Shown in pieces: positions 1 through 9,725 of a DNA stretch of 64,000 nucleotides. The number at the start of each line of letters is the position of its first letter. Position 1 is the stretch's first letter. Under the pieces are notes generated by a model. That model worked only from the letters and a program-made list of their open reading frames with translations, made no database searches and was not told the origin of the DNA. The stretch spans positions 1,240,001 to 1,304,000 of the forward strand of contig WPIO01000102.1 of the NCBI GenBank assembly GCA_009760855.2, read 5' to 3'. The stretch comes from Cristatella mucedo. Its lineage: Eukaryota; Bryozoa; Phylactolaemata; Cristatellidae. A program made the translations under genes and the position numbers.

Positions 1-108
1 ATTCCAGAAAGCATTGTTTTTGGTGCCGTTCTTACAATCTGAGCTATTGGTATTCTCATAATTAACAACCTTATTTATATTAACTAAATCGATAATTTGG
101 ATGTGCAT
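1..108 (-). CDS. possible 5' end of a hypothetical gene, cut by window edge
   Basis: Reading leftwards from an ATG at 108 there are 36 sense codons without a stop up to the window edge, beginning MHIQIIDLVNINK. No domain can be recognised from so short a piece and no clear ribosome-binding site precedes it. The plus strand of the same stretch is open in frame 1 only to a TGA at 40-42, so a gene tail on that strand is an alternative. Weakly supported. Confidence 0.25.
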   Translation of the reverse strand, partial: MHIQIIDLVNINKVVNYENTNSSDCKNGTKNNAFWN

Positions 109-248
109 TAATAAAAAGCAACACTTTACTTTATATATAAATCTTATATCTATGGTGAAATAATTAGAGTGTAGATTGTAATTGATGTTCTTTGCCGATA
201 AGTCTTGACAATTAATAGATAGGTGATTTGATGGCGGGCTGTGTGCCT

Positions 249-335
249 GCCCGCGTGACGAAATAGGTAGACGTAACGGACTTAAAATCCGTTGGGAGCA
301 ATCCCGTGGCGGTTCAAGTCCGCCCGCGGGCACCA
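249..335 (+). tRNA. tRNA-Leu (anticodon TAA)
   Basis: The acceptor stem GCCCGCG pairs with CGCGGGC, followed by discriminator A and an encoded CCA at 333-335. The anticodon arm ACGGA-CTTAAAA-TCCGT gives anticodon TAA, reading UUA leucine codons. The T arm is GGCGG-TTCAAGT-CCGCC, and a long variable arm (TGGGAGCAATCCCG) fits a class II tRNA such as Leu. A TTGACA hexamer at 205-210 could be its -35 box, but the matching -10 is poor. Confidence 0.95.
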
Positions 336-819
336 AACACGATCAACTCCGTTGGTTATTTTTTGGCCAATTATTACATAGCTTTCATTTTGATCTGTTA
401 TTTTAGTATAGCTTTTTATTGAAATGCTGCTTTATTGATGTGGTGTAAATCTGCCGTAATCCTTTTTTACGAATACTTAATATATTATCTGTTTTCTTTA
501 TTTATTTGATGCTTTAGTTCTTCTTTGCTCGCTAAAATAGTCTCTTGATTTCATTAAAGCTGTATTTTATTGAATGCATCTTTCACTACATTTGCCTATT
601 TGCCATTTGGTGCTAGTTGTTATGTTATTTGTTAATTGAGTAATTTATCTATGACAAGTAGGCATTAATTAATAATTTGATCTGTAATTATTATTTGGTT
701 CGAGGTGGTATTTTATGATAAAAATATCGCTTATGGCCATCAAACATCAAAAAAAACTTTACTAATAAAAATAACCAAACAGATGAAGCCTAGATTGCGC
801 TGTTAAATCATAAAAAATC
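336..819. other. non-coding, nothing recognised
   Basis: This is AT-rich sequence between tRNA-Leu and sucA. All frames are interrupted and no repeat or RNA structure stands out. It probably holds the sucA promoter, but no convincing pair of boxes could be picked. Confidence 0.5.
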
Positions 820-3684
820 ATGAACATAAATAGTATAATTACCCCTGAAAACATTGTTTTTATTGCCGATATTTATCGTAAATATTTATTAAACAGTGCT
901 AGTATAGATTGCGAATGGACTGCATTTTTTGAGCAGGCAAAAAACAATGGTGAAGATCTGCAAAACTTACTTTTAGATATTGATGGTCCAAGTTGGCAAA
1001 AAAGAGGACTTACTTTGCAGCAAGAAATAACAACTAAAGAAGCCGTCAAGCCGCATCAGGCACCAGCTGGCATTGCAACTGAAGTGGTCAATTTAAAGAT
1101 AAAAAGCTTAATATCTGCCTATATTAAAGATAGCCATTTGTGCGCAAAAATCAATCCTTTAGGTGGTGATACAGTTTTACCAGTTTCTTTATTGCTGCAA
1201 AGCCATGGTTTAAGTGATGACGATTTTGGTGTAAAAATTAATAACGCACAAGTTGGTTCCGTGATTTCACATTACAATCAGATATTTTGCGGCACTGTGG
1301 GAGTTGAGTGTGATTATTTAGATCCAGAAGAAAGGGGGTGGTTATTGCAAAAATATCAAGAACAAATAGTGAAACAGCTGTCAAATGAAGAAAAGCAATC
1401 CATATTAGAAAATTTGACCAAGGCTACAATTTTTGAGCAATATCTTAATACCAAATTTACTGGAGCAAAACGTTTTTCCATAGAGGGTGGAGAGGGCTAT
1501 GTGGTTTTGCTAGAATCTTCCATTGTAAATTTAGCAAAATTTGGTGTTGGAGAGATTATGATTGGTATGGCTCATAGGGGTAGGCTTAATAGTCTTGTTA
1601 ATAGCTGTAATAAGCCAGTTGTGCAAGTTTTTAGAGAATTTTCTGGTCAAGATTTTATCCCAACTGGAACTGATTATTCTGGTGACGTGAAATATCACGC
1701 AGGATATAGAACCAAAAGAAAATTCCAAGATGTGCAATTTTCGGTTGAGATTATGGCGAACCCATCCCATCTGGAGGCGATAAATTCTGTTGCACTTGGT
1801 AGAGTGAGGGCAAGGCAAGATGCCGAAGGAAATCAGGATGCGTCTGTGGCTATTTTAGTACATGGAGATGCCGCAATGGCTGGTCAGGGTAGTGTGGCAG
1901 AAGTTTTTAGCATGTCGCAATTAGATTCGTGTAAAACGGGAGGGACAATTCATATAGCAATTAATAATCAGATTGGATTTACGGCAAATCCAAATGAAAG
2001 TCGCAGTAGTAGATATTGTACCGATATTGCAAAATCTATTAATGCTCCAATTTTTCATGTTAATGGGGAAGATGCGGAGTCTTGCTATAAGCTTGGCAAG
2101 GTAGTTGCTGAATATCGTCAAAAATTCAGGAAAGATATAGTTGTAGATGTTGTATGTTATCGTAAATATGGACATAACGAGGGCGATGAGCCAAATTACA
2201 CTCAACCGCAAATGTACAGCAAAATTGCAGCTAAAACCAACACTATGGATCTATATATAGAGCAATTATTAGAGGAAAAATCTTTTACGAAAGAAGAAAT
2301 ATTGTCAGTTAAAAATTCCTATAAATTGCATTTAGATGAAGAGTTTGAGAAAATATCAACCACAGAGACACACAAACCGCATTGGCTAAAGGGCAGATGG
2401 CAAGAAATATCTGCCAATATAAAGCTATTAAACGATGTTTCAACAAAAATTTCGGAGCAGCAATTTGAAAAAATAATGCACTGTATTTCAACCTCACCGA
2501 AAGAAATCACACCTCATCCAAAGGTGGTAAAATTGCTAGAATCAAGATCTTCATCTGTTGCCGCAAATCAAGGTTTGGACTGGTCATGTGGCGAGCTATT
2601 GGCCTATGGGTCTTTAATGATGGAGGGCTCGGATGTTAGGTTGTGCGGTCAAGACTCAATGAGGGGTACTTTTTCTCATAGGCATGCAATTCTAACGGAC
2701 GTAAAAACTCAGGTACAATATAATCTTTTATCTGGCTTGGGGGTGCAAAAAAAATTGATGGTTTACAATAGCTTTCTCTCGGAATTTGCGGCTCTTGGTT
2801 TTGAGTACGGCTACAGTCTTTTTGGTCCAAAAAATTTGACGATTTGGGAGGCTCAATTTGGTGATTTTGCCAATGGTGGTAATGTTATTTTAGATCAATT
2901 TATTTCTTCTGCGGAAAGCAAATGGCTACAGCTTAGTGGCATGATTATTTTGCTTCCCCATGGTTTTGAGGGGCAGGGTCCGGAACACAGCTCTGCAAGG
3001 TTAGAGAGATATCTTCAGGCTTGTGCGGAAGACAATTTAATTGTTGCAAATTGCACAACTCCTGCAAACATTTTTCATATAATTAGAAGGCAAATTTTAA
3101 GCAAAACAAGAAAGCCGCTGATTATAATGACACCAAAATCTCTATTGAGACACAAGATGGCCACATCTATAAAAAAAGATTTTACTGAAGGATGTTTTCA
3201 GGCAGTTATTAATACTTTGGATTCTGATGATGCAAAAATAGATCACATAATTATTACTAGTGGTAAAATTTATTATGATATTCTTGCAAAAAAACAAACA
3301 ACAGAACAGGAAAATATAGCAATCATTCGTTTAGAGCAATACTATCCCTTCCCGCAAGATTTAATTATTCAAGCATTAAATGGATGCCCAAATGCTACAA
3401 AAATAAGCTGGGTTCAGGAGGAGCCGCAAAATATGGGAGCCTGGCACTTTGTAAAGGATTATTTAGTTGAAGCTATTCTTTCTTCTAATCTTGATCTGGA
3501 GAAAGTTAAAAAAACCAACCAAAGCCTGCCCATTACTTCAAATAACGATTTAATAGTAGAAACAAGATCTTCGGATGCTTTGCTGCGATGTGTTGCAAGA
3601 AGAAAGGCCGCCTCGCCTGCCACCGGATGTCCAAAAAGACATAAAATAGAGGAAATTGAGTTATTAAAACAATCATTAAGATAA
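820..3684 (+). CDS. sucA: 2-oxoglutarate dehydrogenase E1 component
   Basis: Thiamine-diphosphate-dependent E1 subunit that decarboxylates 2-oxoglutarate and succinylates the E2 lipoyl domain in the TCA cycle. At 954 residues it has the full family length. The short N-terminal E2-contact motif is present (IYRKYLLNSASIDCEWTAFF, about residues 16-36). The active-site motif GMAHRGRLN lies near residue 250, the ThDP/Mg motif GDAAMAGQGSVAE near 349 with NNQIGFT near 381, and YGHNEGDEPNYTQP near 450. The C-terminal transketolase half ends with the usual WVQEEPQNMGAW. sucB is not next to it; a small membrane protein follows after 6 nt. The ATG at 820 puts the N-terminal motif at the usual place. Confidence 0.97.
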   Translation: MNINSIITPENIVFIADIYRKYLLNSASIDCEWTAFFEQAKNNGEDLQNLLLDIDGPSWQKRGLTLQQEITTKEAVKPHQAPAGIATEVVNLKIKSLISAYIKDSHLCAKINPLGGDTVLPVSLLLQSHGLSDDDFGVKINNAQVGSVISHYNQIFCGTVGVECDYLDPEERGWLLQKYQEQIVKQLSNEEKQSILENLTKATIFEQYLNTKFTGAKRFSIEGGEGYVVLLESSIVNLAKFGVGEIMIGMAHRGRLNSLVNSCNKPVVQVFREFSGQDFIPTGTDYSGDVKYHAGYRTKRKFQDVQFSVEIMANPSHLEAINSVALGRVRARQDAEGNQDASVAILVHGDAAMAGQGSVAEVFSMSQLDSCKTGGTIHIAINNQIGFTANPNESRSSRYCTDIAKSINAPIFHVNGEDAESCYKLGKVVAEYRQKFRKDIVVDVVCYRKYGHNEGDEPNYTQPQMYSKIAAKTNTMDLYIEQLLEEKSFTKEEILSVKNSYKLHLDEEFEKISTTETHKPHWLKGRWQEISANIKLLNDVSTKISEQQFEKIMHCISTSPKEITPHPKVVKLLESRSSSVAANQGLDWSCGELLAYGSLMMEGSDVRLCGQDSMRGTFSHRHAILTDVKTQVQYNLLSGLGVQKKLMVYNSFLSEFAALGFEYGYSLFGPKNLTIWEAQFGDFANGGNVILDQFISSAESKWLQLSGMIILLPHGFEGQGPEHSSARLERYLQACAEDNLIVANCTTPANIFHIIRRQILSKTRKPLIIMTPKSLLRHKMATSIKKDFTEGCFQAVINTLDSDDAKIDHIIITSGKIYYDILAKKQTTEQENIAIIRLEQYYPFPQDLIIQALNGCPNATKISWVQEEPQNMGAWHFVKDYLVEAILSSNLDLEKVKKTNQSLPITSNNDLIVETRSSDALLRCVARRKAASPATGCPKRHKIEEIELLKQSLR

Positions 3685-3690
3685 TATTGT

Positions 3691-4137
3691 ATGGGTCGTT
3701 CGCGCCAAAATGCAGCAGCTGATACTGCGGTAGATGACGTTGTAGCTGTGGCTAAATTAAAAAATATAAATCAAAAATCAGATATGGCCGAGGCTGACAA
3801 TTTAGAGGTTGGTAAAGATTTTGGAGGTTTAACTTGTGAGATGGTAGAAAGCAAAAATTTCCCATCGGAAGATTTGCTGAATGCACAAGAGGAGTTGAAA
3901 ATTGCAAAGCTCCATACTGAGGCAGTTCAATATTGGTTGGTTAGCATAAATCAGGCTATTAGTATTGTTATTAGGGCTTTTGTTTCCTTGTTAATTTTGG
4001 CAGGATTTACAATTAAATTTACAGAATTTACTGAGATTATTTTAAATATTCTCAAATCTGATGATGTTATTTCAAAAAGCATCTATGCCGCACTTGGTTT
4101 GGGTGTTTTTGGAATCAGAGCTATGAAAAAAAAGTAA
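3691..4137 (+). CDS. hypothetical membrane protein
   Basis: 148 residues, not recognised. The first ~65 residues are polar and acidic, then comes a short helix (LNAQEELKIAKLHTEAVQYW) and two hydrophobic segments (about 93-112 and 128-142), ending in a basic RAMKKK tail. This looks like an inner-membrane protein with a soluble N-terminal tail. It starts 6 nt after the sucA stop and is probably co-transcribed with it. No catalytic motif is visible. Confidence 0.7.
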   Translation: MGRSRQNAAADTAVDDVVAVAKLKNINQKSDMAEADNLEVGKDFGGLTCEMVESKNFPSEDLLNAQEELKIAKLHTEAVQYWLVSINQAISIVIRAFVSLLILAGFTIKFTEFTEIILNILKSDDVISKSIYAALGLGVFGIRAMKKK

Positions 4138-4589
4138 ATTAGCTTTCTTTGATGTTTAAATTATGTTGAAGCCATGAAAATTGATGAATATTGAGGTTTT
4201 TTTACCACTTTTAGTTGTGACATATTTCTGAATTTTTGCCTTGAACTTTACCTTGTTAAGCTGATGGATTTTATTATGTAGATATTATCCGAATTTGATA
4301 AATATTTTTTGTGTTATGGTTTTGTTTTTTGGATCGAGGAAACGCTGATTTTTTTTGACAGTAAATTATTAACCAAGATCAGACTAAAGATTATTCTGCA
4401 TTGTGGTGAGATTATTGTATTTTTTACGATTATTTATTAAGGATAATTATTTTTTTGATTCTAAGATTATTGTCAGATCCTTATTTAAGCTTATCGCTAT
4501 TTTTTAGATGAAATATTGGAGAAGAAATTGGCATGATGTGATTTATTTTGGTGTGGCTTGAGGTGCTTAAAATTCTTTTTTGTTGGTTT
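4138..4589. other. non-coding, nothing recognised
   Basis: T-rich spacer between two converging genes. All frames are broken, and no hairpin followed by a T run is clear enough to call a terminator. Confidence 0.5.
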
Positions 4590-5507
4590 TTATGTGATTT
4601 GTTTGTTGGGAAGTTTTGGTTCCCTTTTCAATGTTTGTTTTGAGGTGGCGTTTTTATCTGGAGTTGTAATGATTGCCCATGAGCCATTAATTGTAATGAA
4701 TGGTTTTTCTTTTGTTAAGTCAGTTGCTCTAAGAAGCTTTAGGTCGTCTATTTTGAGATAATTTACTCCAGAAGATTCTTCTTCTGTTAATAGTGTCAGA
4801 TTTTCAATCGGAACGCATCCAGCATCATGTTTTGCATCGGACCACAGAGCTATTGTAGCATTTTGATTTTGTTTATTTTGTAGATCCTGCGGAACTATGT
4901 CTTTATATTTGGCTGTAATTATTAGAATCAAGCCTGGATAGTTTGCTAGAATTAGTTGGTATTTCTGGAATGGAAATTTGATTTTTTTAACAAATGTTTT
5001 ATCTATAAAATGAAACTTTAGCAATTTGCATATTGTATCTTTATCTTCAAAAACTTCGTCATATTGTAGTAAAAAATTATCTGGTTTTTTTAGTATCTTT
5101 CTAACCGCCCCAAGCTGTACTTCAATAATTGAATCATTATCTAGTTCGTATATACCATCTTTTGCGATTTTATAATCGTATTGGCTGAAAAAAATTTCAT
5201 CAGAAAAGGTAGTGGCATTTTCCAAAACTGTATAGCTTTTTTGTTTTTGCAGTAATATTGATGGTTTTTGCAAGTCGGAGACGGATCTAATTAAGGCATT
5301 GTTTCCAGATATCATCATGTATTCTCCTTTGGAGCCAATTATTTTTGCACCAAATGTAACTATATTTGCTATTGCTGGTGAGAAATATACATTTAATAAA
5401 ATAAAAACAGCACCAAAAAATGCGACCAAGATGGTGTTATGTGTTTTATTTTGCAGAATTTTCAATGTCTGATTTTTTCGTTTTAAGCTCTTCCGATATT
5501 TGTGCAT
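4590..5507 (-). CDS. hypothetical protein with N-terminal membrane anchor
   Basis: 305 residues, no recognisable family. The basic N-terminus (KYRKSLKRK) is followed by one hydrophobic segment (about residues 26-50), then a soluble domain that would lie in the periplasm. Its 5' end overlaps the 3' end of the DsbA-like gene by 62 bp. That is long for an overlap, so a later non-ATG start is possible, but the basic stretch plus membrane segment argues for the given start. It is probably co-expressed with the upstream thiol oxidoreductase and may be one of its partners (inference from context only). Confidence 0.65.
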   Translation of the reverse strand: MHKYRKSLKRKNQTLKILQNKTHNTILVAFFGAVFILLNVYFSPAIANIVTFGAKIIGSKGEYMMISGNNALIRSVSDLQKPSILLQKQKSYTVLENATTFSDEIFFSQYDYKIAKDGIYELDNDSIIEVQLGAVRKILKKPDNFLLQYDEVFEDKDTICKLLKFHFIDKTFVKKIKFPFQKYQLILANYPGLILIITAKYKDIVPQDLQNKQNQNATIALWSDAKHDAGCVPIENLTLLTEEESSGVNYLKIDDLKLLRATDLTKEKPFITINGSWAIITTPDKNATSKQTLKREPKLPNKQIT

Positions 5508-6276
5508 AAGATACGTATCCAGTTAGTAGCTTGCCATTAATAATTAGAACCGGCGTGCCCCCAACTTTAAGGTCGTTGGCTATGCTGTAGGTAGATTTAA
5601 TGTAGGATTCGTATTTTGGTGATGTTATTGCCTCTTGGAGTTCTTTTTTGTTAATTCCTAAGCTCGATGCTGTTGTTAAGATGGTATTCTCATCTATGTT
5701 TTTGTTGGAAATTAATTTGAAGTGAAACTCCTTTAATTTGGTCGGATGTTTGTCTGCAACCATTAAAGATGCCTTTGCTGCATAAAGAGATATAGGGCTT
5801 AGAATTGGAAAGTCCAAAAGAACTAATTTTACGTCATCGTTTCTTTCTAAAAGGGTTCTAAGTTCTTCGGAAATTGCCTTACAGTAGGAACAAGAATAAT
5901 CGTATAGCTCAATTACTAGATTCTTGGATTTTCTATTTCCTATATATGATATTGGATCGGAATCTAACATTTTTTGATGTAATTCCATTGCTTTCTTTTT
6001 GCCTTCTTGCTCTGCTTCTGATTTTTGCTGCTCTTCCTTTTTTCTTAGTGAGGCAATTATGTCGTCTGGATTATTGATAATATAAGATCTGTAAGATTTT
6101 TCTGCTATTTTTGTCTTACTCATTAAGGTAAAAACGCCAGCAGATACGCCAGCAGATATGGCAGCAATGGTTAAATTTAATAGTAATAGGTTTTTTGAAC
6201 CTCCTATCCAAAATTTGTGGGGAGTTTTAGATTCAACACCAATATAGGTTTTAATTTTCGATAAAAGATTTGACAT
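5446..6276 (-). CDS. DsbA-like thiol:disulfide oxidoreductase
   Basis: 276 residues with one N-terminal membrane segment (LLLNLTIAAISAGVSAGVF), a charged linker and a thioredoxin-fold DsbA domain. The redox motif is Cys129-Ser-Tyr-Cys132, in the context LYDYSCSYCKAI, and the cis-proline loop is GGTPVLIING near the C-terminus. It belongs to the membrane-anchored DsbA/ScsC-like proteins common in alphaproteobacteria and should oxidise or isomerise disulfides of exported proteins. The frame is open upstream to 6417, but that part overlaps comF on the other strand. The ATG at 6276 (MSNLLSK) just before the membrane segment is the likely start. Confidence 0.88.
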   Translation of the reverse strand: MSNLLSKIKTYIGVESKTPHKFWIGGSKNLLLLNLTIAAISAGVSAGVFTLMSKTKIAEKSYRSYIINNPDDIIASLRKKEEQQKSEAEQEGKKKAMELHQKMLDSDPISYIGNRKSKNLVIELYDYSCSYCKAISEELRTLLERNDDVKLVLLDFPILSPISLYAAKASLMVADKHPTKLKEFHFKLISNKNIDENTILTTASSLGINKKELQEAITSPKYESYIKSTYSIANDLKVGGTPVLIINGKLLTGYVSYAQISEELKTKKSDIENSAK

Positions 6277-6337
6277 TTTATTTAATAGAAAAATTAAGGA
6301 CAAACAGGAATAATTCCAAAACGTACTAAGAACACTT

Positions 6338-7117
6338 ATGAAAAACATCATTTTAAAAGCAAGAAATAAAACAATTTTTTTACTCAACAATTTCCTTTCT
6401 TTGATATTGCCTCCCACGTGTTATGCTTGTGGCAAGTTGGTTGTAAGCAATAAATCCTTATGTGGAGAGTGTTGGAAAGATGTGCATTTTATTTCTGGTT
6501 GCTGTTGTAAAAAATGCGGATATCCCATGCGTTTAGAAGACGATGATGAGGTTATTTGTTGCCTAGAATGTTCTATTTCCGATCCACTTTTTGATAGAGT
6601 AATTTCTTGCTGTGAATATAGTGGAACGGCGAGATCTCTTGTGACTATGCTTAAATATAGCGACCAAACTCATTTGGCAAAATATATGGCACAAGTTGTA
6701 TTTAGTGCGATAGGTTCTGTTTTTGGAGAGATTGACATAATTTGTCCAGCGCCGATGCATAGAGATTCTTTGTTGCTTAAAACCTATAATCATTCCGCCT
6801 TAATTGCGAAAGAATTATCAAGATTATTTCAGAAAAATCGAGCAATTATTTTTGTGCCAGATTTGTTAGTTAAAAAAAGAAAAACTAGAAAACAGGCCGG
6901 AGTAACTCAAAGAAATTTGCGGCTTGCCAATGTAAAAAATAGCATAGCATTAAAAAAAGAATATTTAAGCTTGATTTTTGATAAGAAAATTTTAATCGTA
7001 GATGACGTTTTTACAACCGGAGCAACAATGATAGAATGCTCCAGAGCAATTAAAGACTCTGCTAGTGTGAGTGGTGTTTATGGGGTTACTTTTGCCCGAA
7101 CTTTACTGATGAATTAG
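6338..7117 (+). CDS. comF: ComF family protein (phosphoribosyltransferase-like)
   Basis: 259 residues. The N-terminal zinc-ribbon region carries several Cys pairs (CYAC, CGEC, CKKC, CLEC), as in ComFC. The C-terminal PRTase fold has the PRPP-binding loop ILIVDDVFTTGATM and the upstream ICPAPMHRDSLLLKTYN motif. ComF proteins are linked to natural transformation or DNA processing after uptake; the exact reaction is not settled. The gene diverges from the DsbA-like gene (61-bp gap), so the two promoters share a short intergenic region. Confidence 0.92.
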   Translation: MKNIILKARNKTIFLLNNFLSLILPPTCYACGKLVVSNKSLCGECWKDVHFISGCCCKKCGYPMRLEDDDEVICCLECSISDPLFDRVISCCEYSGTARSLVTMLKYSDQTHLAKYMAQVVFSAIGSVFGEIDIICPAPMHRDSLLLKTYNHSALIAKELSRLFQKNRAIIFVPDLLVKKRKTRKQAGVTQRNLRLANVKNSIALKKEYLSLIFDKKILIVDDVFTTGATMIECSRAIKDSASVSGVYGVTFARTLLMN

Positions 7118-7237
7118 AGTTGATTTGGATTTTATTGTTTTGTTGTGTCCATTTAGATTAATTTAAGATGTTTCTTGCAAATAATCAATGCTGTTATTTT
7201 TGGTTGTGATTGTTTTTATGGCTAATTATTTTTATCA

Positions 7238-8014
7238 ATGCGACACATAATTTTATTGTTAGCTGCAATTGGTAGAAGCTCTGTAGTTTCTCTTGCTTCA
7301 TTGGGTAGATTTGTGCTGTTTTGCATTACGATATTTTCTTCATTGCGCGGTGCTTTTTATGGTAAAATTTTTCTTCAGCAACTTTACGACTTGGTGGTAA
7401 GATCTTTACAGATAGTTGCCTTGACTGGTGTTTTTACTGGTGCTGTTTTAGCTTTTCAAACTAATCATGAGTTGCAAAGATTTGGTGCCACAGAAGCAAT
7501 TCCTTCTTTGTTGTTGCTTTCTGTAGTTAGAGAACTTGGTCCAGTGTTGTGTGGCCTGATAATGGCTGGTAGGGGTGGATCTATGCTGGCGGCAGAAATA
7601 TCTAGTATGAAAATTAGCGATCAGTTGGTTGCAATGGATTTTCTTTCCGTTAGTAAGATTAATTTTGTTATTATACCTCGTTTTCTGGCGGCAATTATTA
7701 GTTTGCCAATTTTAACATTTGTTACTTGTGTTTGGGGATTTTTTGGTGGTTTTTTGGTGTGCGTTGGATCTTTTAATTTTAGTGCTGTTTGGTACTTTCA
7801 AGTTGCACTAGATGTTTTGCAAAATGCAGATATAATAATGTGTTTTATTAAGTCAATTTTTTATGGTGCAATAATTGGTTTGGTGGGCTGTTATAGTGGC
7901 TATTATGCAAAACTTTCTGCAAGAGGGGTGGGTGATGCCAGTACTTCTGCGGTCGTTTCTGCCTCTGTTGCCATTTTATTTGTGGACTATCTTTTAACCA
8001 TGATTTTATCTTAG
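7238..8014 (+). CDS. mlaE: MlaE family ABC transporter permease
   Basis: 258 residues with five to six hydrophobic segments, matching the MlaE/YrbE permease of the Mla system, which moves phospholipids between the outer and inner membranes. The core pattern is visible: GAVLAFQTNHELQRFGA, then VVRELGPVLCGLIMAGRGGS and the EI..MKISDQLVAMDF coupling region. The usual neighbour mlaF (ATPase) is not present; a 74-codon coiled-coil ORF follows after 3 nt, so its partners must lie elsewhere. Confidence 0.93.
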   Translation: MRHIILLLAAIGRSSVVSLASLGRFVLFCITIFSSLRGAFYGKIFLQQLYDLVVRSLQIVALTGVFTGAVLAFQTNHELQRFGATEAIPSLLLLSVVRELGPVLCGLIMAGRGGSMLAAEISSMKISDQLVAMDFLSVSKINFVIIPRFLAAIISLPILTFVTCVWGFFGGFLVCVGSFNFSAVWYFQVALDVLQNADIIMCFIKSIFYGAIIGLVGCYSGYYAKLSARGVGDASTSAVVSASVAILFVDYLLTMILS

Positions 8015-8017
8015 ATT

Positions 8018-8242
8018 ATGTCAGATATTTCATCTATATTGGCCGATATCAACAATGAATTAGATTTGTTGACTAAAAACATACAATTAGCACAAAAATC
8101 CCAAAAAGATTTGGCTATCAAAATGCAGTCAGAAATTACAAAGATCAGCTCAACCTTAAATGAAGTTCTTGCTCGAGCTGGAAAAATGTCTTCACTGGAA
8201 AAAAATATCACTCAGGTAGAGAAAAAAAAATCCAGAAAGTAG
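8018..8242 (+). CDS. small coiled-coil hypothetical protein
   Basis: 74 residues, charged and almost wholly helical, with heptad-like spacing of Leu/Ile (ISSILADINNELDLLTKNI) and a lysine-rich end. It starts 3 nt after the mlaE stop, so it is probably in the same transcript. No family recognised. A 19-bp piece around its stop codon is copied about 113 bp downstream. Confidence 0.6.
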   Translation: MSDISSILADINNELDLLTKNIQLAQKSQKDLAIKMQSEITKISSTLNEVLARAGKMSSLEKNITQVEKKKSRK

Positions 8243-8377
8243 GGCAGTTGGTATTTATATTGATGAATTCTATATTATTTCTGTTTGTGATTTTTAATCG
8301 CTTGATTCAGAACAGCGCATTAAATTAAAAATATCAATCTAAATTCAGAAAGTAGGGCAGTTGGCGGCTATATTGAT
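8233..8377. repeat. short direct repeat pair around the 74-codon gene end
   Basis: Nineteen identical bases (CAGAAAGTAGGGCAGTTGG) occur at 8233-8251 and 8346-8364, each followed by TATATTGATG after a few differing bases. The first copy spans the stop codon of the coiled-coil ORF. The sequence between them is non-coding. This looks like a local duplication. Confidence 0.7.
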
Positions 8378-8878
8378 GTCTACATGATTTTTCATATGGA
8401 TGTTAGATTTTTTAATTTGTGAGTAAGCGTTCGTGGTTTTTCTAAATATAAATCGCAAATCTAAAGAACCCCTTAAGTATTATTATAATAACATCATAAT
8501 CATTATTGCACAACCATATCATTACAGTCAAAATCAATAAATGCAATTATCGTTTTTGCCGGTCAGAAATGACTTAGTGATATTGGCAAAGTTATTGCAA
8601 TTTTTCTGATAATCTTGCTTTTTATGTTGTTTAACTTTTTTATTTCAGCAAAAACATAGCTTGCTAAACCGTATTGATATTGCATTTATATTGGTTCTTA
8701 ATGCTGTTTCATTACGATTGCCAACATCATTTGGTCCATGACTTTCAAGCGTTGCCGCTGTCGCCAATTTCCATTGCACCTAAAAACCTGACTTTTGCAT
8801 GAACAACAAATCTCTCGCAATTATCGCATTAAGCGCGTTTGTAATAACAATAAAATTATATAGATTGCTATGAAATGA
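8378..8878. other. non-coding, nothing recognised
   Basis: AT-rich spacer, frames broken on both strands, with no clear hairpin or promoter. It may include further decayed sequence belonging to the DUF2513-like remnant downstream. Confidence 0.4.
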
Positions 8879-9307
8879 GATATTGAGCCGATAAAACAAA
8901 TAATGCTTAGCCTTGAGGATGGTACTTGATATAATGACTATGTCGATGGCAAGCGTTCCTTGTGGATACTGCACAATGCTAAAATCAAAGACTTATCTTA
9001 TTATCGTAAAGTAAATCAATTAGATGAATCTGAGATTATGTGGCGTCATATTGAGATGTGCATAGAAAGAAACATGATTGAAGGTATCAGTACAACAAAG
9101 ACCCTTGGTGATGACCGCTATTCTCAGAGTCACGATGAAAAAATAACGCCTTTGGGTTATGAGTTTTTAAGCTATATTAAAGAAAACGAAGTTTTGGAAA
9201 AGTTGAAATCTTTTAATTTTAAAGATTTAAGTCTAGATCAAGTTTTTGAGTTTGGTAAAAAAGTGTCATCAAATTTTATTGCAAAGAAGTTGGGCATTGA
9301 AGATTGA
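8879..9307 (+). pseudogene. DUF2513-like protein remnant
   Basis: The intact part (TTG at 8960 to 9307, 115 codons) resembles the C-terminal half of DUF2513 proteins: IEMCIERNMIEG, then ITPLGYEFLSYIKENEVLEKLKSF, matching the family's '...GHEFL..I....W...K' ending. Upstream in the same frame, from 8879, the sequence reads IEPIKQIMLSLEDGT, then a TGA at 8927-8929, then YNDYVDGKRSLWILHN. That fits a DUF2513-like N-terminus interrupted by a stop. DUF2513 genes are typical of mobile or accessory DNA; function unknown. A short functional protein from 8960 cannot be excluded. Confidence 0.5.
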
Positions 9308-9725
9308 TTTATATAATGCCAACATCTTGTATTTTTTACAATTTTTAGCAATAGTTCTTTTTAGATTGTTAAATTAAAGCTGGATATTGTGTTGTTGTGC
9401 TGGGTAATATCTCCTTTATGATGCCGATTGGAGATAATGTTAATTCTGTCTAAAATTTTCTACTTTTCTGCAGGTGCGGATTCTGTTAAGCTATGTATTA
9501 AGAATGGCAGATGTCTGTAATTGGACTATATCGCCAGTGTTTAGCTATAGAAAAATATAACCATCGCAATATGTTTGATTGATGTATTTAAAACACAAAA
9601 AATCTGCAATCTCACGCTGTTATATGTGTATTGTATTATTCAGCAAAAACAAAATATAAAGCTTGATTTTTTTATTTTTAGTTATTCTAGCGGGATTTTA
9701 GGATCGAAATAATTTTGTATCACTT
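9308..9725. other. non-coding, nothing recognised
   Basis: Spacer before the metE homologue. No riboswitch such as SAM or cobalamin could be recognised here, although metE genes are often preceded by one. Confidence 0.45.

Noticed and set aside
1-42. C-terminal end of a membrane protein on the plus strand (frame 1, IPESIVFGAVLTI)
   Set aside because: Only 13 codons before a TGA; the minus-strand frame is longer and has an ATG, though neither is secure.
4558-4761. 67-codon plus-strand ORF
   Set aside because: Mostly antisense to the membrane-anchored protein gene at 4590-5507.
9308-9725. SAM or cobalamin riboswitch before the metE homologue
   Set aside because: No recognisable conserved core of either class could be found.
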